A program made the position numbers and the translations under genes. DNA of 64,000 bases from Angiostrongylus vasorum. Its lineage: Eukaryota > Nematoda > Chromadorea > Rhabditida > Metastrongylidae. The stretch covers positions 2,480,001 through 2,544,000 of the forward strand of contig JADANN010000108.1 in assembly GCA_018806985.1 (NCBI GenBank), given 5' to 3'. The notes beneath the pieces were generated by a model, which was not told the DNA's origin, did not search any database, and saw only the letters and a program-made list of their open reading frames with translations. Below are positions 12,701-27,700 of this stretch, one piece after another (positions within the stretch are counted from its first letter, which is position 1; the number at the start of each line of letters is the position of its first letter).

Positions 12701-15700
12701 TTGTGCAGACCTTTCTCTGCATAGAATACTTTTCTTTTTAAAGCCTTTAATAACGTGGAAACCGCAGCCGAAATCGATGACCTTCGCTGCATTTTCCAGC
12801 CATAATATTTTTTAACGGCTGTCTTATAGCACCTTCCTCGTTTCGTTCCTCATATGAGTCTGTCTGTTTCTCCTTAACTCTCAACTTCAAGAGCTGTTCC
12901 CACTTAAGATCGCTCATATTTCAGACAAGGCACACTACTACGCTAATGCCTGGTTTTTCATCTAGTACAATAGGGATACGACGAACAACAACACGACGTA
13001 AAAAAGCCTTGAGAAAACGTCGATTCGCCAAAACCCATCACGTAGATTGAGAAACCGGTCCCACACCTTGGTATCTCGAGCGACGTGAAGATCTCAGTTG
13101 GGGGTTACGTACAGAACGTCAGCTTTTTAAAAGCACCGCGTCAACTGAGTCTAGTGGAAAAAAAAGCAAAGCAGCAAATCTCGTCAGTAAACAACTCAAA
13201 TTGAAGGTGACTTAAAATCGATGCTGAATAAGAAGAAACGAGCAAAGAAACAGAGCTGTAAAGGAGATACGATACTTCAGTAACTTTGGGATAGTTGACT
13301 TTCTATTCAAATATAAGAACATTGGTGCAACTGTACGCTTCCTAGCTCAGAATCCGCTGAAATAACTGAATGAATAAATAGACAGATTTCTAATGTAAAG
13401 GTTTCCTTTCCAAAAATCTCTTCATCAGCACCCGCATTGTCCTTTTCCTCCGTCGCGCATTTAAGCTGCCTAGCGAGCTCTGAATCCTGGACGAGCGCGA
13501 AGAACATCAAGCTTTTGGCTTTTAATCCTCTCAGCGATACAGTTTCCTAAGCTCAGCAAACTTATGAAGCTTTCCTTCGACAAACGAATCATCTTATCAC
13601 TAGCTTGGAACGATCAGAAATACATTGGAATTCAGTGTACGGTGAGAAAATAGCACCGAGAATATCCAAGGCTGTGATTTGAAAATCTGGCAGCGAATAC
13701 ACTGGATATGTTTAAACAATAAAAAAAAACTTCAAAAATCCTTAGGAACTTATTCTTTGGTACTTTTCATGCTGATCTTTCTGCGTAGTTTCCACTTCGC
13801 CATCTCATTACCAATGAGTACTGGATTATTCCAGTCACAATATGCTGAAATATGGATGAAAAATGAATCTGGGCAGTCATCTACCTTTTCTGCACACCCT
13901 CCCTGGATTTCTGAGCGGGTCCCGACTGGAATCCTTCCATCCACTCCTGCATCGACACGTATATCCTTCCGGTGTGTCCACACAGTCAGCATTCGGATCA
14001 CAGGTGTGAGTTCCCAATGAACATTCGTCCACTACTGGAACAGTTTGTAATTACTAAAAAAAATCGTACAAATGTCTGCATACAATGATTCTCTGTTTTA
14101 TTGGAAATCCTAAGCGCTTATTGGGCAGTGTCGAAGTTCTGTACCAAAACTACTTGTTGGAAACTTCGTCAGAATGTGCGGGACATTTTCCCATTTTACT
14201 CCTCAAATTTTTTCCGCCCAGCAATTTCAACGTATTCCACCGCTGCACTTTATCAACACCCGCACCGTAACCGCAACGAAATCAACAAAGCAATTGTATT
14301 TTCCGGTTAGCAGCATCTTTCTGTTGACCGAAGGAACCTCGTGCATGGACGAGTTCCCTATTTGGGTTCTGTCTAGTGACAGCTGGAGACGACCAATAGG
14401 AGGAGCCCACACAGTGCCATCCCGTTTTATTTGCGTGTTGCTAAATCTCAAGGTGAACTGACAGTTTCTGAGGTCGCCGCCAGTGCCGACAAGCGAAGAT
14501 GAGGAAGGAACCGCAATCAGTACCAGTTCAGAATGAAATGTGCAATTCAGAATGGGAGGTGTTTGGCGGTCATTAGAAATAAAGCGACCGCTTATTTCTC
14601 GCCTTTGATTCATGGGAAGCTTAAACAGTTAATAAGCTGTCGAAAATTCATAATCATTCTAAATTTTTGCGGGAAATCTATAACGAGAGCTGAAATAAAT
14701 TAATGGATGATAACAGCAGCAAACAAATCTGGAAGAAACCGAAGTTTTCTTTCAATCCAAGGTCATCTAGCCACGCGGCACTTATTACAAACGACGACGG
14801 CCTTTTGTATTCTCGATCGTACGGTGTCTTGATGTGAAGACTCGGTGGTTTCTTTCTAAAAACTAGAGATCGACGACATCGAAAGAGTTCTGTCAGAATG
14901 AAGGTCTTCGAAGTGGTTGTAAGAAATTGGCCAATGAGATGTGAGGAAAGAAAGGCTCAAAGTTGGAGACTATTCGCTGTTACTGCAAAAAGCCAAAGGA
15001 AACCACACTAGTTCAAAACGAAATGCACGAGTTCATTTTTTGCTGGAGAAGACAACAAAGTCATTGAATGGGTCACGATTTCATAGTGGCTTGTGGAGCG
15101 GACTCTCGGACGAAATTTCAATTCACCGCTGAACTGCGTACATGAGAAAGTGAACCATACGTGGATGCAGCCGTTTCCGCTTCAATTGGCCACAATTCGC
15201 TACGTTGTCGACTTTACTTTACCAAAAAATGCTGTTGACGACGGTGCCGCACTGGTGAGGGTAATACTATTTCAATGAAGTAGTAGATGCTTTGGGAACT
15301 CCGTGTCATTGGGACCGTGATAGGAATTGAACGCCTCATTTCGCACGTTTGCGTGAAACTTTGTCTTTTCCTTCCTACACTTTTCGTTATTCCATCTACT
15401 CTATGGTTATAGAAAATCAAAAAGACACAATCTTTTGAGGGAAAAGACTGACTTTTAAATTTTACTCGGAAGTGTTGATCTAACAAAAAATCTTTTTAAA
15501 CAAAAAGAAATTTCATGAGAAATATCGTGGAAACTCAAAAAGCTGTAAAATTTCGCGTTCAAATTCCCAGCTAGTGGGTTAAACCAGCTCCAACAAGCTG
15601 TAGACTAATTTGGTAAACTGGGAAGCTAGCAATGAACCACTTCCTATACAAAAGACACTTCTAATAGTTTGCCAACGGGACCACTGTTAGTCGATGGTAG

Positions 15701-18700
15701 TGTGACCTCATAATTGCTCATGGCGTGGTGTTCGCCATGACCAATATATGGAAACTCGGTCAATTCACTTTCCGTGGACTCCCAGAACTCAGGCGCAAGC
15801 GTATTTCTCCATCTCAGAGGGGCGGGATGACGCTCACTAAAGGCAAGTGAAATGACCGGTTCGGGCACCACGACAATACGTATAATGAGACATTTGGCGG
15901 CAGCATTCAGAAATCGATACGATTCCGAGGACATCTCAGAAAAAATTGGATCCGATCCACAAGAAGGAACATCCTCTGGCGTCATGTGCTGCTATAGGAT
16001 GTGCCCCACAAATGATCTTGAGCTGGCCAACGTAAAGAGACGTTCACTTGACAGTGCTAGAAGTAATGAGCAGCGGTTTGAATCTCAAATTTAAGGAAAT
16101 GTATACCTAGAAGAATCGTATTGATAGATATTCGGAAGTTAACCGGTCTTCAGTAAGAGTTATTGGAGCGACACACCAACAGTCAGAGGTAGGCCACTAC
16201 TGTGAAGGAATTTCGGCGTCAACGCTTTATTCAACGAATCGAGAGTGTTAGAGGGAAAAGTGGTGAATTCCGTGTGGAACATCGGACTCGAAAATGACCT
16301 TCTTCTCTCCGCAATTCACTGATCGGATATTAACTTATCTCGTGACCATGTGACCTATTTTGAATACTTTTTCCACTCGGGAGTTTTTTTATCACTACTC
16401 TGCAAAGAAGGATCTTTCGTATGACTTAAGACTTGTTCACTTTCTTCCAAAACTGTTTACATTAATATATTTGTTTCACTATAGTTACTTGGACACAAAA
16501 TAGTGATAAACGGATTCTGTTCAGATTTCTTACAATCCGTACCGGAATTTATTCCGGCCAGCAATCTCAATCAGATAACATCGAATCGCTTTCTCTCGAA
16601 GGTTCACGACGAGTTCGAACAAAACCACAATGATCCGGTATAATCGGAGTGTGAAATTAGTTAGAACGAAAAAAAAACGATGAAAACTGTGGTGAAAGAA
16701 GGCCGAGACATCCTTGTTCTTTGATAAAGTAATCCGATGGAGCTCAGCCAGGGTGAGTGAAAATCCCGAATATTTGAGTTGTCATCTTCAGCAGGATTTT
16801 TTATGAAAACCCAAAAAAAGGCGACACACAAGGTCACAACAACGAGTGGATTTAGAACATTTTTAGTTAGAAGTTCCTATACACGAGAACGAATTCAGCC
16901 ACCGAAGATTGATTCGCCAGTAGGATTTGGAACGTCAATAAAACCGATCACGAACAGTTTTGACCCAATTTATAGGCTCCGTAATTAAATGACTTTGATG
17001 AACTCATTTATAAAGAAACACAAGGAAGAAAAGACGATGCTAGCTTTTTATTTGCTGCCTACTATAGTTTTCACGGCAGGATATGATGTGAGATTCAACC
17101 ACAACGTTGGTGAGCTATTCGCAAAACTTGGACCCCGGGCTCCCGGAAAGGGATATCGTAGTTCGATCCGGCCCGAGGTCCAAGTTTTGCGATTATCTAG
17201 GCATTACTGTGGAGGAAAAAGACAACTGAAGCGGTAAATTGCTAAAAAATGAATGAAATTCAAGTTTTAGCATCGCTATGTGAACTAAAGAATATAGGGA
17301 AAACAAAAGAGTAAAGTAGGAACAGTCAGAGCATAAAGCACAAAACTGTAGATGTATTTTCACTGCTTATCATGAAACTTTGGAACTGAAGTTGTTTTTA
17401 CAAGATGAACCTGTGAAAGTACGAAACCTTAAGTAAAGTTTCTGTTCATATCGTTATTTGATGGAGGCTTAGTTTACTCATTGGCAAAAAAAAATGGAGA
17501 AAGTAGAGGTCCAAGAAAACGACTGCATGAAGGAAGTAACTCATGATTCCATAGATGGAATATGATAGTGTAAAATAAAGAACCTCTGGTGCATTTTCGT
17601 CCTGGATTTCGTGTATCTGGTGAGATGTCGATAAACCCCTTTGGACATCGACACTGAAAGTATCCAGGTTGTTCTGAATAGCACTCGGCCACCGCATCGC
17701 AGTCATGGAGCGAGTAGTCTTGGCAGGGGATTTGATCCTGAATTGATTACGAACTCTTTGATTTCTTACCTTTAGAACAGACATCCCAAACAAGGAATTT
17801 AGTAGAAAGATGCAAAGTGAGAGAAGCTGGTAAAATTTTTTTGCAAAAACTAAAGCAGCTGCTATGATACCGGTCTGAAATCCCAGCTAAGAAATAATGG
17901 AAAAACAGCAAAAAACTAAGCGGATTCTAAAGCATTGCTTCGCTACAGATCAGCCTTCAAACAAAAAGTATCTTAAGACTACCATTTTGAAGGGAAGTTC
18001 TCGTAGTGCCTTCACCCCCAGAGCCCTGCTTTCTGCCTTATCAGCAGATGAAGTGCTCGTATATGCGGCCGTTCACAGATGTCGTTTATCTAATGAAATG
18101 ACGTTGAAATAAAGACGAATAGGGTTCCGGGTTGCCAAGCCTGCGATGGTTCTTTTATCCGCCGCCTTGGTATTGCATTCGCACAAAGGCTGGTGTAAGG
18201 AGATTCATTAACCCTTCGTTCATGTCCCCAATATCACTATCGTTACGAAAATTGAACCAGTTCTAAAAAACTAATAAGGAACTAAAGAGGAACTAAAAAG
18301 CGGCAAACCAATATTACTTGAAAACTAAAATCATATTAACAAAGCATAGAGCAAGAATCAAGGCTAGCAAAGCGACTAAGAAGCTAAGTAAGTAAGATCC
18401 ACTACAATTACAAAAAAACACACCGATATTCTTCTCACAAGAATGACAGCTTGTAGTGAAGTAATCTAAACGAAGTCATTGACTTACCTAAACTGAGGAC
18501 TAAGCCCAGAATGGAGGCCTTTATGGCCCCTATGTAAAGGCAGTTCATGCGAAATCCAGAAGAGACAACTTGTCGCGACTGCTGTTGGAATGAGCGTGGG
18601 CGGGGCTAGTCGTAGGAAGATGTTCCCATCACCCGACAGCCCACCCGCGATCTCTTCTCACTCTCGAACGTGTTGAGTCGTTACAATTTCCAGACGATTC

Positions 18701-21700
18701 TAAGTTGTTTGTTCACCTAATTTACACCACTGTGCAACGTTATGGATGGCCCGAGGTCAATGCGGGAAACGCGAAAACTGGTAATAATCAGCGTCATTGC
18801 AAGTTAGGAAAACTGAGACAGAGTAGACACAAAGCGGGAAACCGAATGATTGTTATATGTGTAGCTTATATTAATAAGATTGTAAAGATTGTCTAGAATT
18901 TAAAAAAGTTGATGAGAGCGGTCTCAGAGTAAAACCTTGACTTTATACACAAGTAATTCACTGCCGACATATGCTGGAGTCACAGTGTAGAAGTGGCGAC
19001 TTTTACACCACATCATCCAGAGAACAATCTCTCACAGATGAAATGCTTGAAAAAAAAACTCACGATGTTGTTTGGAGCAATTCCGTCCAGGGTTTACTGG
19101 ATTGAGGTCCTCAAATCCCGGCAAACATGCGCAGATGACGTTTCCACTAGTGGTTTCAACACAATGAGACGTCGAAGAATTGCATCCATTACAGCTTATA
19201 TTCACTGGAACACTTAATTTTTGAGTTCTGGATCTTTGATGATTTCCGATAGCATGTCAGCTCTCGATGTCGACTCCTATTTGCTCATTCAGAAGTTCTA
19301 CGAAAAATTCTTAATAACCCAAAGTTTTCGATAGTATTATTTTTTTATGGGTCTATTTCATGTTCAAACATGTAAACGGCGACCTTGATTCATAGGAGTC
19401 ACTATTGAGTCAGTCGCCCTTGGGAAGACGATTGCGCTTAACGCCATTTCTCAAACTGGGTCGAGCAAGTTACCGCGCTCGACAGGACAGCTCGTCTTGC
19501 ATAGTACGCGATGTGCACCGATCCGACAAGCCGTTCGAACTAATATACATGCCGGCACACTCATGTACGACCACTCCGTTAATTGGCACTCGTCCTACAG
19601 TAATGTTGAAACTGACGGTATCATAAGACAGGAAGCGGAAACACTCTCCTGATACACAACAAATTGTACAGGAAACAATACAGCTCAGTACAAGACATTT
19701 TAACTATCCCAAAAGAATAAAGGTTAAAGTGTTCGACGTTGATCAATCCTTGAGGGATGTGCCATGCACTCGAACTTCATTAAGAATCGTTAGAGGTGAA
19801 TGAATCCATACCAGCTCTGTACAATAACTTGCGGTGCCTTGGCTAGCGAATTATCGAGTTAGTGGTGCCATCTATCCTCCAAGACAAGTTTGTCACCAAT
19901 TTGCAGTCATCGGAGAAATAGTAGGCTTGCTGAACCCTCGGCGGGGGATCGAACCGTGTTAGCTTAATAATCCAAGGAAATGTATCACAATGCCTTCTCA
20001 ACTAGATGCAAAATCGACGCAAGCTGAATGCAGCCGTCTTCGAATACTTAGGTCCGTTACAAATGAACACGTGGGTGTTCATCCATAAGCTAAACGAAAA
20101 AAATCGTCGACATCTCAAGAAGTACAGCACTATTGCAGCACAGTTTTGAATTTTGAAGAGAAAAGTTGAAAATTGGGGACACTCCACGCGCATGGGATCT
20201 TCTCTCTCCGAATGCTACAATGCGATGGATTAGCAGTCAGCTGTGCCAATATATAATCTAAAGTTTTCGCAGAAAGCAGCTAGTGGACATTGACCTAAAT
20301 CGAAGCACGATACCATTTTTAGCCCGTATGAGAGATTATGAAAAACGATAAGACAGCGGAAGAATAATGTGACGGGTGTCGAACCAGTTAGGTTGGACTC
20401 GTACGATCCGGAAATGATAGGGCTACGTAGGGAATCCCGTAGGAGATTTCAGTTTTTGATAGATATAATAGATAAACGGCGTCAGAAAACAATTGTGGAC
20501 ATCAATAAATCGACGGTCATTTTTTATCGAAAACGAAAGATCTACGGTGCAACCATGTTTGATGCGAAAAATTAGTTACGCATTGAACCATCAGGTCACG
20601 ATGGCAATGGAGTCCTCCACATAAGTTTGAGGCGCCGTTTCTTAGTTGCACACAAGCTCAAATTCGTTTTCAAGCTTCTTTTAGGTCAACAAACAACGAT
20701 TACTTCTGAGAACTGCGCTGACTCCATCAATCAAGGTTCTCTATCATACTCTATTACTACTATGCTACGCGTATGGCGCAGTGGTCGAAGGCGCCTTGCA
20801 ACACACGCGTCGAATCGATCCCCGCGCCCATGGCCCACAAAGCCTTCCATCCCTCCGGGGTCGGTAAATTCGTACGAGGCTTGCCTGAGAGAATAGGAGC
20901 ACTAGCTCGATACATCGGTAGAGCCACCGTGAGTCATTGTAAAGGCCAGATATGCACTCAATCCCCTCCAAACGATGCTTAATGAAGTGCATGACGCATC
21001 CCTCAGGGATTGATCAACACCGAAAGCTTCATCCTTTTTGTATGCTCTACTGTGAACATCCACAAATACATTTCTTCAGTTTCCTATGAAGGAGAATAAA
21101 CTAAAAATGAGAGGACGATGCTAACTAAATACCTTCAAACTCTTCATGACCTCTTGAGAAGAACTTCGATTGAAATGACGTTAAGCTTGTTCTCCGGCTG
21201 TTTTTCTACATGTCTAATCAAAATAGAACAGTTTTAGGCTTCTAGGCAATTAGATTATTCCATGCGTCGAATGCAGAACATAACATACAGATCTATCCGT
21301 CTTCCGTCTCACTCTCTATAGCGGAAAAATTCTGCTTATTTAAAAAGATTCCAAACTAATTAATTAGCTTTATCCCATTTCACTGTTCGGTAATAAAATC
21401 ATTGAGGTTAAACTCATATCTTATTGTGGCCGGCGAAAACCCAGAAAAGGCTCTTCAGCGCGTGAGCGCTACTAGATTCGAAACCCGAGAACAGTACAAC
21501 TGTAATTATTCCTCCAATTTACATTGATTTGACAAATCAGAACGCTCTTATAACGTTAGGTTTCCCAGAAAATTCTTTCTGTGGAATTTCAATGCCGAAG
21601 TAAATCGATTTATTCTGGTACGGTATGAAAACAGTGGCCAGTTCCAAAGCCAACACTTCGCAACTCATGGTAATCGTTACTAGTTGAAGTAGCGTGTTGA

Positions 21701-24700
21701 CAAGTTTAAATGGTTAGTAAATTAAATTAATTAACAACACTGTTTCTTTCGTTCTTTGTCAAGACTGCTATTCCGAGTTTAAAAAGGAAATTCGAAATTT
21801 GAAGGCTCATTTTCAATCCCTCGCGGACGTGATCACGTTCGAAGCAGACGACCAGCGAGAACGACCATTGAACGAGAGCCAAACGAATAGAAATTATCCT
21901 AGGGGTTGGCACTACCAGTGAAGACGGACTATCCAAGTATCCAAGTAGGTACGTATTTTCAATCAATTCCAGAGACAAAGCAAAAGCCACCACATTTCTA
22001 ACTCCCTGAGGTACCAAAAAATTAGCAGCAGGTGCTGAAGAACTTGAACCTGACTACAAGTGTTGATAAATCTTTGTTTTATAGTTAGGCTTAGGATTCA
22101 AGAATAGCCATTTGATCACAAATTTTTTTTGGTGACAAGAACCGCTTACTGAGAAAGTAAGACAAAAAGGCTTAAATATCTCTATTTATATAACCATTAC
22201 ACATTTTCATGTTGTTAAAGCCAATTTCGTCAACGAGGGGGCAGGTAGCACAGTGACAGTGATGCCGTCATCCCGAACACAATGCTGGTTCGAGCTCTAA
22301 CTGGGCTCCCTAAGCTTCTCACATCTGAGGTCATAAAATTAGTGCCAGACTTGTCTGCGTACATTTCACTTTTTGCAATTCAATTGCGAACGCTCTAGTC
22401 CGGCTATTCCAGGACTCCAAGGAAAACCCACTCGAACAACGACGTGCGTAAAGATGGCAATCCTCAAGCAGAAGGTGAATCCACACGCCAAAAGTTGGAT
22501 GACCTTCGTGGATGATGGATGCGAAGAATCGAATCGAATGTGAAGGTGGGTCTCTTAGAATTTAAAAAAGCAAAATAAAAAACTTGGTAGACGCCTCGAG
22601 TTCTCGAATCCAGCTATTCGGCCTCTGTAGAACCGCATCATATTGGTCTCTTTAAAGAGAATAAGTTCGGCCTACCTGTTGTAATCACAAAACCGGTGAA
22701 CAAAATTACTACAAAAAAGCTTTAGTGAAATCGCATGAACCCGGATGAGGTGTCCGATCATGACTGATGATGAATTCTCGTGTCGAGGCCAAGCTCGCGA
22801 ATTATGCGGAACAAATGGGCTACACGACCAGCCCGTACACAGAGTACTTCGCGGTTGCTGACCGTCCCGAAAGAATCTAATGGCGTGTAACCTTGCTCTC
22901 TTGATCGGATCCGATACCATTTACACATCACTGACACAGATTTCCAAACTGATAAATTTGTGATATGCAACTCGGTCCGGGTAACGGATTGCTACCCCTC
23001 GTAGATCGCTACGGCAAGCAAACACTTCAGTGTCGACCTAGTTGAAAAGCACACAGAATATTTAAACAAAGTCTGAGAGTGTTTTTACCGGTTTAATGTT
23101 TTCTAGAAGTTAAGAGGTACCTCCCAATGCAGTACTCCAAAAAAAGCAAACAAAAAATTACCTACCCACGCCTTTTTCGAACATTCGTTCTCAGTCCTTT
23201 TTTCGACTTTCTTATAAAGTATCGTACTTATGAATGTGTGATTTCAAAGATTACAAACTCACTCTTCATGCAGATTCGGCCAGGTTTGGTGGGATCAGGT
23301 GAAGCGTCGAAGAAGCCGAACGGGCAATGGCACGAGAAGCCGATCGCCTCGTCGCGACACAGTGCGTTCGGGTCGCAGTCGTGCACCATCGACGAACACT
23401 CGTCCACCACTGAATCAGCTTGACCTCACCCACTCAATGCATGGTTAGCACACTTGAACTCGCAAACTCCACAAGCACCAACTCAAACATCCATTCCCCA
23501 CTACAACAGAGATTTTACCGATATTTTCAAATCCGTCCCAACACATGCACCAGCGCGATTTGTCCACTCGGACGAACTCTTTCAAGAGATGTCTGCTTTT
23601 GATCCGTGGTCTCCTAGTATAAGTAACGACCATTTTTGTTGTCAATTTAGAAAGCAAAAACGATCGAAGAACTACCCAGCTTTTCTCTTAATAAGCAACT
23701 CGTGTTGGTCACTGGTGACTGCTTAAGAGAAGTCTATAAAAAGGACAAAGGATAAAGCTCTCAGCGTTGATCGGGATGCGCCATGCATTCGAATTCATTA
23801 AGCATCGTTTGGAGCTGATTAAATGCATATATGGCCTTTACAATGACTTGCGGTAGCCAGTGCTGCTATCCTCCCAGACAACTCTGGTACCAATATAACT
23901 TCAACGAAGCTGAGATATTTGCAAAACTCTGGACCGCAAGTGCCTATGGTGGGAACGAACGCGCTATTGTCCTTTCCGGGGAGTAACGCGTTCACCACCA
24001 CACCATGCGGGTCCTTCGTTTCGCCTGTCTCTCAGCTAGTTCTATCGATCTTTTTGCCATCAGCAATCACCCGTCAACGGGATCGATCTGGGGAGCCCAA
24101 ATCGGCATTGAACCCAGTTAAGCTGAGGCTATAGTTATAATCACAATTTTAACCTTTTTGCCTACTGCCTACTCTTTTTGATGGCAGGGTATGTTGCGAA
24201 ATATAACTTCAACGAAGCTGAGATATTTGCAAAACTCTGGACCGCAAGTGCCTATGGTGGGGAACGAACGCGCTATTGTCCTTTCCGGGGGTGAACGCGT
24301 TACTCCCGGAAAGGACAATAGCGCGTTCGTTCCCCACCATAGGCGCCTGCGGTCCAGAGTTTTGCAAATATCTCAGCTTCGTTGAAGTTATATTTCGCAA
24401 CATACCCTGCCATCAAAAAAGAGTAGGCAGTAGGCAAAAAGGTTAAAATTCTGGTACCAATTTCCCGACCCCGGATGGATGGAAGGCTTGGTGGGCCATG
24501 GGTACGGGGCTCGATTCCACGTGTGTTTTGCAGGGCCCCTCCAACACTTCGCCACACGCCCCCATAAAAAACAGAAGTCTATGATAACTTGAAAACACTA
24601 TCGCTATCTTTTCCACGTCGGCCTATTACTGTATGCTATGCAACAATACTTATTGCTTAATGGGAAGTGTGATTCAAATCTCTCACTAGATATTTGTTGT

Positions 24701-27700
24701 GAAACCCATATAGCACATATTTCTGGACAGAGCTTTCAATATCTACTATTGGAGTAAGATGACAAATCAACGAAGACGCATTCATATCTCTATGGTCAGT
24801 CCGATTTTTTCTCTCGCGTCGTTTCCGAACCTGATCTTCATGATAGCAAATAAGCACCAGTCCCAGACTAACGTACAAAATCGAACACCCCCTGAGGTCA
24901 AACAGAGAAAAAAATTCGGACGGAATAAGGTAATAAGAGGATTTTGTTCTCTACGTCATTCGTGTAAACGAACGTTTCGTGCAAATTCGTCCGCGACCAC
25001 GCCAGTTGCCTGTCGGGTGGTCAACAAATCCGGCACTGCAACGGCACGTGTAGCCGACCGCCTTGTCGATGCACTTCGCGTTCGGAGAGCAGTTGTTAAG
25101 ACGGGCATCGGAACACTCGTTTACCACTGAAATTATTGTTGCTTTCGGATAAAACTTATTTTCACGGCAAATAATGTATTATAGTAGCTTCTTCACATAA
25201 AGTAAAGTCCATCAGTACATTAAGCCAGTCACGACTAGATTCCATTATCCTTTGGAGATTCATTTACTTACTTGATACTTGATACTTGAATGGCCCACGC
25301 TCACTAGCTGTGCGGGCCCCAGCACAATCTCCATTTTTCGGAAGTTTGCTGGCTAAGCCATTGTGGTTCTCTGGAACCCCGAGGTCAGCCAGGCCAAAGT
25401 CTGCCCCTACGCCTTCACCAGCACAGGCAGTTGTCGCCCTTGTGGATCAGAAGGAGATTTGCCACCATGCGACTTTGATAACGGGACGGTGGTGGATCCT
25501 GGTATTAGTTTGCTCTTAACTAGGCTTCCTGATGGAAACGTCGGACTTCTTCTCAGCTTAAGAAACCCTGCCAAGGGGATGAATCCCCGCTGTAAATCGC
25601 AGCCCGACACCCAAGAACACTTCCCAGTCACGACTAGACTCCATTATTCTTCGGACATTGATTTAGTTGCAGAGGACAAGTGTAATAGAGACGTGAAGAT
25701 GTCAGAGCAGAAAAATTCCCATCCGGTCTCTTAAGTTTCCTTACCGTTCTGTTTTCGACGACAATTTATACTTTTTTGATCCTCTCGTCGTCGGATCCTA
25801 GCGCTTTTGTCATTCGTGCATTCACTTCATTGATTAATTACAACGGGTTAGCAGGCAATAATAAATTTTCTCAAGTAGGGGACAATTGGTTGATGATGTG
25901 GTAGTTCCTACGAATCCTGTTTTCCCTTATCCTCTTAATAATCGCCGAATTTGTCAATCGCACAACTGCTGCTGCTTGTTCGCAGTGGTGATCGAATTCG
26001 ACAATTATCAATTTACGAAGCTAATTATGGCCTTAATGGGACAGGGTCTTGTTGCGCAGAGCCGTTCCCGAGTACCATCCCCGCGCGATCGTACTCCTCT
26101 TCCTGGTCAAACAAGCTCTTTAGCTTTTTCGAAGTCGTTTAACAGAAAGTAAAATCGTATATGAAGAATACAAAACTCGTTTGTTCATCAGCTGGCAAAC
26201 CCAAATTAAAGATTAGTCCATGCTCACGGCTTTGGTGAGTTTGCGAGGGCACACGATAATATCTGCATCTCTCTGAGGTTCCTTGACATCATGCAATGCC
26301 TTGAAGACGTTCACCAACGCTCCGTTTTTTCACACTACCCGCGCACTTCATGCACTCCATCCACGTCTTCATATCCGTCCGTCACCAAAAAAAACTCTTT
26401 AGAATTCCGATTTCGGCTGCTGCTTTAGGATTTTCGATTTTTTTTACGGACATCGTTAAGTGTTGGTTGAATTCATCGTCCGTGAAATCTAAGATTGTCG
26501 TCTAAAGCGTCTCAGATCTAAATCAAGGGCAGGTGCCATCTTTATAAGCCATAGGAAGCCAGCTTCTCCAAAGCGGGTCCAGTATCAATTTTTAGTCTTA
26601 GAGATATTAGAATCTAACTGTACACGAGGTAGGATGCAACTACCATCGTACTTATACTAGAAAGGCATCACTGCCAGTTTGCTACTCGCTCTTAACACTG
26701 AAATGTAGTACATACTGTAATTAGTACCTCTATCTTTTGGTTGGTAATCATTCTAATATAAGTTGCGCCGCCTCTCACAGGCTGGTGCTATTTTTTCAGA
26801 ATGACCAGGATCAGACGCATCATTTAACATTTTCTTACAAAACAGGGAAGTGAAAAGAATCTTTTATCCATTTTTCCTTGTTGAAATTGAAACTAATGAA
26901 GCAAGAAGGAATAGAACTTTTACACGTAATGAAGAGCATGAATTGATTTCAACTCGTACGTGGTCGAGAAAAATCACGACTACTAACTTTTGATAAGTAC
27001 ATCGCAGCTCATGGCACACCATTTTAAATAAAATGGAAACTATTAAAATTTGAAGATCTTCGCCGACAGGGCGCATGTTTGCTTAATCTACTCGGACGGA
27101 ATGGTTTTCTGGAATCTACGAAGCTTCTTATAGCTGCGAAACGATTGAAGCAGTGGGATTTCGTCGAGCAAGACGAAATAATTGAGTCAACTGTCTCGTT
27201 ATTATTTGCCGCCACCAAATTTGCGTTAAACAGTTTACTTACTTGAATACTAGGACGGCCCGTATTCATTGGTTGTGCGAGCCTCAGCATAATTCCCGTT
27301 TTTTTCAGAGTTTTGTTGGTCATAGTGGTTTCCTGGAGTCCCGAGGTCAGCCTGGCCAAAGTCTGCCCCCAGGTCGCCACCACCAGCAGGCAGTCGACGG
27401 CCTTTGCAGATCTGATGGAGGTTTGCCACCATGCGACTAGTTTGACACGGTGACGGTGGTTGATCTTGGTACTAGTATTGGTTTATTCTTAGCTGGGCTT
27501 CCTGATGGAAACACCGGAATCCTTCTCAGCTTGGAAGACCCTGCAGGGAGGACAGAATCCACCCGCTGTACACCATAGCCCGACAGTGGCAAGCTGTTGA
27601 AAGGTTAGGTGCTACATTGGCGCAGTTAGTTAGCGCGTAACAATTTAACAGTTCTAATTTCACCCTCAATTTTTCCGAAAATTACTGAATTCCAAGCTAA

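Noticed and set aside
14227..14613. 128-codon minus-strand frame in a mua-3 intron
   Set aside because: Right strand but no EGF cysteine pattern; the flanking exons join in phase without it.
15644..15985. 113-codon minus-strand frame in a mua-3 intron
   Set aside because: No recognised domain, no convincing splice sites in phase 1.
20774..20825. A tRNA gene call at SINE-A heads
   Set aside because: Box A and B are present but there is no paired acceptor stem, and the sequence repeats as a SINE.
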